Shown here: piece after piece, positions 61,390 to 64,000 of the stretch | Position numbering within the stretch: the first letter of the stretch is position 1 | How the letters are laid out: each line of letters opens with the position of its first letter | Source of the DNA: an uncultured Collinsella sp. | Lineage (GTDB): Bacteria; Actinomycetota; Coriobacteriia; Coriobacteriales; Coriobacteriaceae | Direction of reading: 5' to 3' | Assembly: GCA_900751755.1 (NCBI GenBank) | Contig: CAADSP010000075.1 | Span: 1 to 64,000 of the forward strand | DNA length: 64,000 nt | The notes under the pieces: generated by a model | Database searches by the model: none | Told to the model about the DNA's origin: nothing | What the model saw: the letters and a program-made list of their open reading frames with translations, nothing else | Made by a program: the position numbers and the translations under genes

Positions 61390-62550
61390 ATGTCGGATTC
61401 GCCTAATTTTTTGACCTATGCTCAGACGGCGTTTGATCCGTTTGAGGAGCGGCCGTTCTGCGCGGTGGACAGCCTGGTCTTTGCGTGGTTGTCCTATTTG
61501 CGTTTGCCGGGTGATATGGCGGAGCTGACGAACTGGCAGGGCCTGGACGTACGCGAGCTGCTGCGTGCCGAGTGCTATCGGGACATGATTGACGACTTGT
61601 GGGATCCAGAGGGGAGCAGGGCCTTGTTGGAGGCCGTGGCAGCAAGTCCTCGCTACCGTGGCGTGCACGTTTGCGGCTATCGTGCTGTGAGCGATATGGT
61701 GGCGACGGAGCAGTTTGCAGCCATGGCGTTCCGGTTTCCGGCGGGGTTTAGTTATCTTTCCTTCCGGGGGACCGATAGTACGATTGTGGGCTGGAAAGAA
61801 GACTTTAACATGGCGTTCCGGTGTCCTGTGCCGGCCCAGGAATCCGCGGCACGTTATGTGGACGAGGCGGCGGATGCGATTGGCGGGCCGCTTTTGTGCG
61901 GGGGTCATTCCAAGGGTGGAAACCTTGCGGTGTACGGTGCAGCGATGTGCTCCGATGTTGCCCGTGAACGAATCGAACGGGCGTATTCCCATGATGGCCC
62001 GGGCTTCGTCGAGGAGTTTCTGAACGGCAACGCCTTTGCCGATCTTTCCGGTCGAATCGACAAGACGCTACCTCGGTCGTCGATCTTTGGCATGATGTTC
62101 GAGACACAGGAGGACTATGCCATCGTTGAGAGCACCGAGTTCAGCCTGCTGCAGCACAATCCCTTTAGCTGGGTGGTTGATGGTCACGACTTCGTGTACT
62201 GTGAGCGCCTGTCTGCCGGTGCTCGATACGTTGATGGTTCCATTCGTGAGATGCTGCTTGCAGTGTCGCCTAGCGAACGCGAGCGTTTTGTAGATGCGTT
62301 GTTCTCCGTGTTTGAGGCTACGGGTGCTGAGCGGTTTGCGGATATCGCTGGGAATCTGCGCGAGAGCCTGCCCGTGATGCTCCAGGCTGCGCAAGGCTTT
62401 GACGAGGATACACGACGCTTTGTCTCGCAGACCATCGTTGCGATTCTTAAGTGTGCGCTGCTGCCCAAACGACCCCAGATCGACGTGCCCGCTGCCGGCA
62501 AGAGTTTGGCAGAACAGCTCGAGGCTTGGCAGTCCGAGCTCCTGCGCTAA
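61390..62550 (+). CDS. DUF2974 (Mbeg1-like) alpha/beta hydrolase
   Basis: A 386-residue protein of the Mbeg1-like DUF2974 family, related to lipase-type alpha/beta hydrolases. The nucleophile elbow GGHSKGGNLAV (GHSxG) is at about residue 178; FRGTDSTIVGWKEDF precedes it as in class 3 lipases; the late Asp/His probably come from DGPG and GHDFVYC. No signal peptide is present. Its substrate is unknown. It is flanked by two GGTGCA palindromes. ATG follows GGGAGGGCC. Confidence 0.88.
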   Translation: MSDSPNFLTYAQTAFDPFEERPFCAVDSLVFAWLSYLRLPGDMAELTNWQGLDVRELLRAECYRDMIDDLWDPEGSRALLEAVAASPRYRGVHVCGYRAVSDMVATEQFAAMAFRFPAGFSYLSFRGTDSTIVGWKEDFNMAFRCPVPAQESAARYVDEAADAIGGPLLCGGHSKGGNLAVYGAAMCSDVARERIERAYSHDGPGFVEEFLNGNAFADLSGRIDKTLPRSSIFGMMFETQEDYAIVESTEFSLLQHNPFSWVVDGHDFVYCERLSAGARYVDGSIREMLLAVSPSERERFVDALFSVFEATGAERFADIAGNLRESLPVMLQAAQGFDEDTRRFVSQTIVAILKCALLPKRPQIDVPAAGKSLAEQLEAWQSELLR

Positions 62551-62553
62551 CCA

Positions 62554-62585
62554 TTGGTGCAAGCAACCTGTCCCCGATGCACCAA
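62554..62585. repeat. GGTGCA...TGCACC palindrome, copy B
   Basis: TTGGTGCA and TGCACCAA are perfect 8-bp inverted ends; the centre AGCAACCTGTCCCCGA aligns with copy A. It starts three bases after the DUF2974 stop. Confidence 0.7.
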
Positions 62586-62660
62586 TCTTCGAAGCGCCTG
62601 GGGCGGGCTCGACCGCTATACTGATTCGTGCCGAAATCGATCTAGAACGGAATGCCGTAT

Positions 62661-63665
62661 ATGAAAATCAATCACGCGATTCTGCATATCCTGGACTTTG
62701 ACTCTGCCGTCAACGTCATGAGCCAGCGAGAGCTCGATATCGAGAGCCGTACCGTGCGCAACTTCGTGACCACGCATCTGCGCCGCGCACGCACCTCGGC
62801 CGACAATAAACGCGCCACGTTTGCCGAGAACTCCGCATTCGGCGGCGAGCTCAAGGGCTATTTCTTTGGTGAGCGCGAGTTCGTGGACCTGTCGCAGCAG
62901 ATTGCGGAGTTTATCTCCTCCGAGCTCGCCAAAGCCGAGAAAGCTGAGTCCACCGACGTGCTCGTGGCTGATTTTGACGACGATGAGGATGCCCGCTGGT
63001 TTGCCGTGATGCTGCTGGGCTCCAAGCAGGCTTTTATGCACGAAGTGGGCCGCGAGGAGGGGGAGGTGCGCAACGACATCGCGCGCCACTACGCCATTCT
63101 GCCGAACCCCTCGCAAAAGGTGCCGAGCTATGCCATCGTGCGCGCGAGCACCATGGAGATCGGCTATGTGGACAAGAAACGCAAGATCGCCGGCGAGGAC
63201 CGTATGCTTATCCCCGATGGCCTGCTGCAGTGCGACACGGGCGTATCGGGCAAGGAGGTCATCGACACCGTGACGCGTGTGGTCGAGGAAGTCGCCGAGG
63301 AGCACGGTGCCAATACGGCCGTAGCGCTCGCCAAGGTTAAGGCTGCTGTTGCCGAGAAGGTCGAGGATGACGAGGAGCTGCCGCCTTGGGATATCGTCGA
63401 CGAGGTCTTTGAGGACGAACCGGTTATCAAGGAGAGCGTGCGCGCGGCACTGACCGAGGAGAAGGTGCCTGAGCGTGTGCCCGTGGAGCGCAAGCAGGTC
63501 GAACGCGCGGCGGTGCGCAATCACAAGATTCGTACCGACACGGGTATCGAGATCAGCTTCCCGGCAGAGATGGGTTCGAATTCCGAGTACATTGAGTTCG
63601 TCAATGAGCCTAACGGCCTCATCTCCATCGAGCTCAAAAATATCGGTAGCATCGAGAATCGATAA
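62661..63665 (+). CDS. YejK/NdpA-type nucleoid-associated protein
   Basis: A 334-residue cytoplasmic protein of the NdpA/YejK family. Family segments include INHAILHILDF at the start, the long helical middle and EDEELPPWDIVDEVFED, and the C-terminal KIRTDTGIEISFPAEMGSN. YejK copurifies with nucleoids; some family members are linked to phage defence or topoisomerase binding. The start at 62661 (MKINHAI) is preferred over the ATG three codons upstream, which directly abuts the weak ribosome site. Confidence 0.87.
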   Translation: MKINHAILHILDFDSAVNVMSQRELDIESRTVRNFVTTHLRRARTSADNKRATFAENSAFGGELKGYFFGEREFVDLSQQIAEFISSELAKAEKAESTDVLVADFDDDEDARWFAVMLLGSKQAFMHEVGREEGEVRNDIARHYAILPNPSQKVPSYAIVRASTMEIGYVDKKRKIAGEDRMLIPDGLLQCDTGVSGKEVIDTVTRVVEEVAEEHGANTAVALAKVKAAVAEKVEDDEELPPWDIVDEVFEDEPVIKESVRAALTEEKVPERVPVERKQVERAAVRNHKIRTDTGIEISFPAEMGSNSEYIEFVNEPNGLISIELKNIGSIENR

Positions 63666-63692
63666 GTTGCGTTGCGCCTACAGCGAGAAAGC

Positions 63693-63727
63693 AAAGGCCG
63701 AAGCCCTTCGGGACTTCGGCCTTTTTT
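63693..63727 (+). terminator. Intrinsic terminator of the YejK-like gene
   Basis: AAAGGCCGAAG (63693-63703) pairs with CTTCGGCCTTT around a C/G-rich loop, followed by T6. Confidence 0.9.
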
Positions 63728-63777
63728 GTTTTCGGCTTGGTTGCTGACATTGCGCCGCAGGTTGGGCATACGTCAGC

Positions 63778-63803
63778 GAAAACGCGGTTTGTCAAAACCG
63801 CGT
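63778..63803 (-). terminator. Intrinsic terminator of dapH
   Basis: On the minus strand ACGCGGTTT pairs with AAACCGCGT around a four-base loop and is followed by TTTTCG, six bases past the dapH stop. It shares its stem with the hairpin after ettA. Confidence 0.8.
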
Positions 63804-63808
63804 AACTA

Positions 63809-64000
63809 TTAAAGTTGACGTAAGCCCTCTTCCAGGCCGGTCTTGCTGTCGGTCTTCTCATCGCGCATCTTGATGACGCGGGCGGGGACACCGGCCACGA
63901 CGGCGCCGGCGGGGACGTCCTCGACGCACACGGCACCGGCAGCCACGACGGCGCCCTTGCCCACGCGCACGCCCTCCAGGACCACGGCGTTGGCGCCGAT
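63809..64000 (-). CDS. dapH: Tetrahydrodipicolinate N-acetyltransferase, C-terminal part
   Basis: The last 63 codons of a left-handed beta-helix acyltransferase are visible; the rest lies beyond the right edge. Hexapeptide repeats [24 protein letters not shown] are followed by [18 protein letters not shown] and the tail [16 protein letters not shown], which is specific to DapH-type enzymes that acetylate tetrahydrodipicolinate in the lysine/diaminopimelate pathway. The reading frame is continuous to the window end. Confidence 0.85.
   Translation of the reverse strand: MGANAVVLEGVRVGKGAVVAAGAVCVEDVPAGAVVAGVPARVIKMRDEKTDSKTGLEEGLRQL

Overview
The window looks like a chromosomal segment of a gut-type Coriobacteriia (Actinomycetota), most likely Collinsella or a close relative. 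This is inferred from the high-GC codon use, the frequent GTG/TTG starts behind strong GGAGG ribosome sites, the anaerobic lifestyle genes (class III ribonucleotide reductase, lactate dehydrogenase, flavodoxin, oxygen-sensitive [4Fe-4S] proteins) and the family mix; no species marker gene is present. It is mostly core chromosome with a few accessory islands. There is no rRNA operon, CRISPR array, transposase, integrase or prophage core.

Layout. 1-54: 3' part of a tRNA-Val(GAC). 417-3921: nrdD and nrdG under a promoter overlapped by two NrdR boxes, with two large inverted repeats between the genes. 3988-5658: folE, an HD phosphohydrolase and folB. 5665-13069: mostly minus-strand housekeeping genes (YgjP-type protease, M19 dipeptidase, PerR-like Fur protein, acylphosphatase, Gfo/Idh/MocA oxidoreductase, RNase HI, LysR regulator), interrupted by a plus-strand FKBP/UreE pair and a HAD phosphatase. 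13227-16135: a Cys-containing leader peptide, metY, a secreted protein and a small membrane protein. 16246-20980: ketopantoate reductase-like protein, aldo/keto reductase-ferredoxin fusion, a second oxidoreductase and endonuclease IV; the last two each follow a near-identical 79-bp palindromic repeat. 21128-24231: polar amino-acid ABC transporter. 24349-26077: flavodoxin and DUF3793 protein divergent from a membrane-anchored copper-chaperone-like protein with a CsoR-type operator. 26351-28912: large sortase-anchored surface protein with an LPHAG signal. 28909-30832: YolD-like protein and Y-family polymerase behind SOS boxes. 31046-32740: pgi. 32882-35750: an odd three-gene minus-strand operon (unknown protein, ClpP-like protease, TraG/VirD4-like ATPase without membrane segments). 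36240-37805: two HAD phosphatases.

37956-49344 is a large catabolic island: a GntR/UTRA regulator, a YfcC-type carrier, an amidohydrolase, a FrlC-like epimerase, a FrlB-like deglycase, two FrlD-like PfkB kinases, a second amidohydrolase, a YjbQ protein, a BtpA/SgcQ protein and an FGGY kinase. The core resembles fructosamine (Amadori product) catabolism, but the composition is not one I recognise as a described pathway. An internal terminator divides it into two modules.

49424-64000 returns to housekeeping: TatD nuclease, TcdA, an SdpR/SdpI-type pair, EttA, two uncharacterised proteins, NAD synthetase, an aminotransferase, L-lactate dehydrogenase, a DUF2974 hydrolase between two small palindromes, a YejK/NdpA nucleoid protein, and the C-terminal end of dapH running off the right edge.

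The best candidates for undescribed biology are the fructosamine-like island, the TraG-like ATPase/ClpP-like/unknown operon, the orphan UreE beside a SlyD-type chaperone, the Cys-codon leader before metY, and the paired 79-bp palindromic 5' elements.
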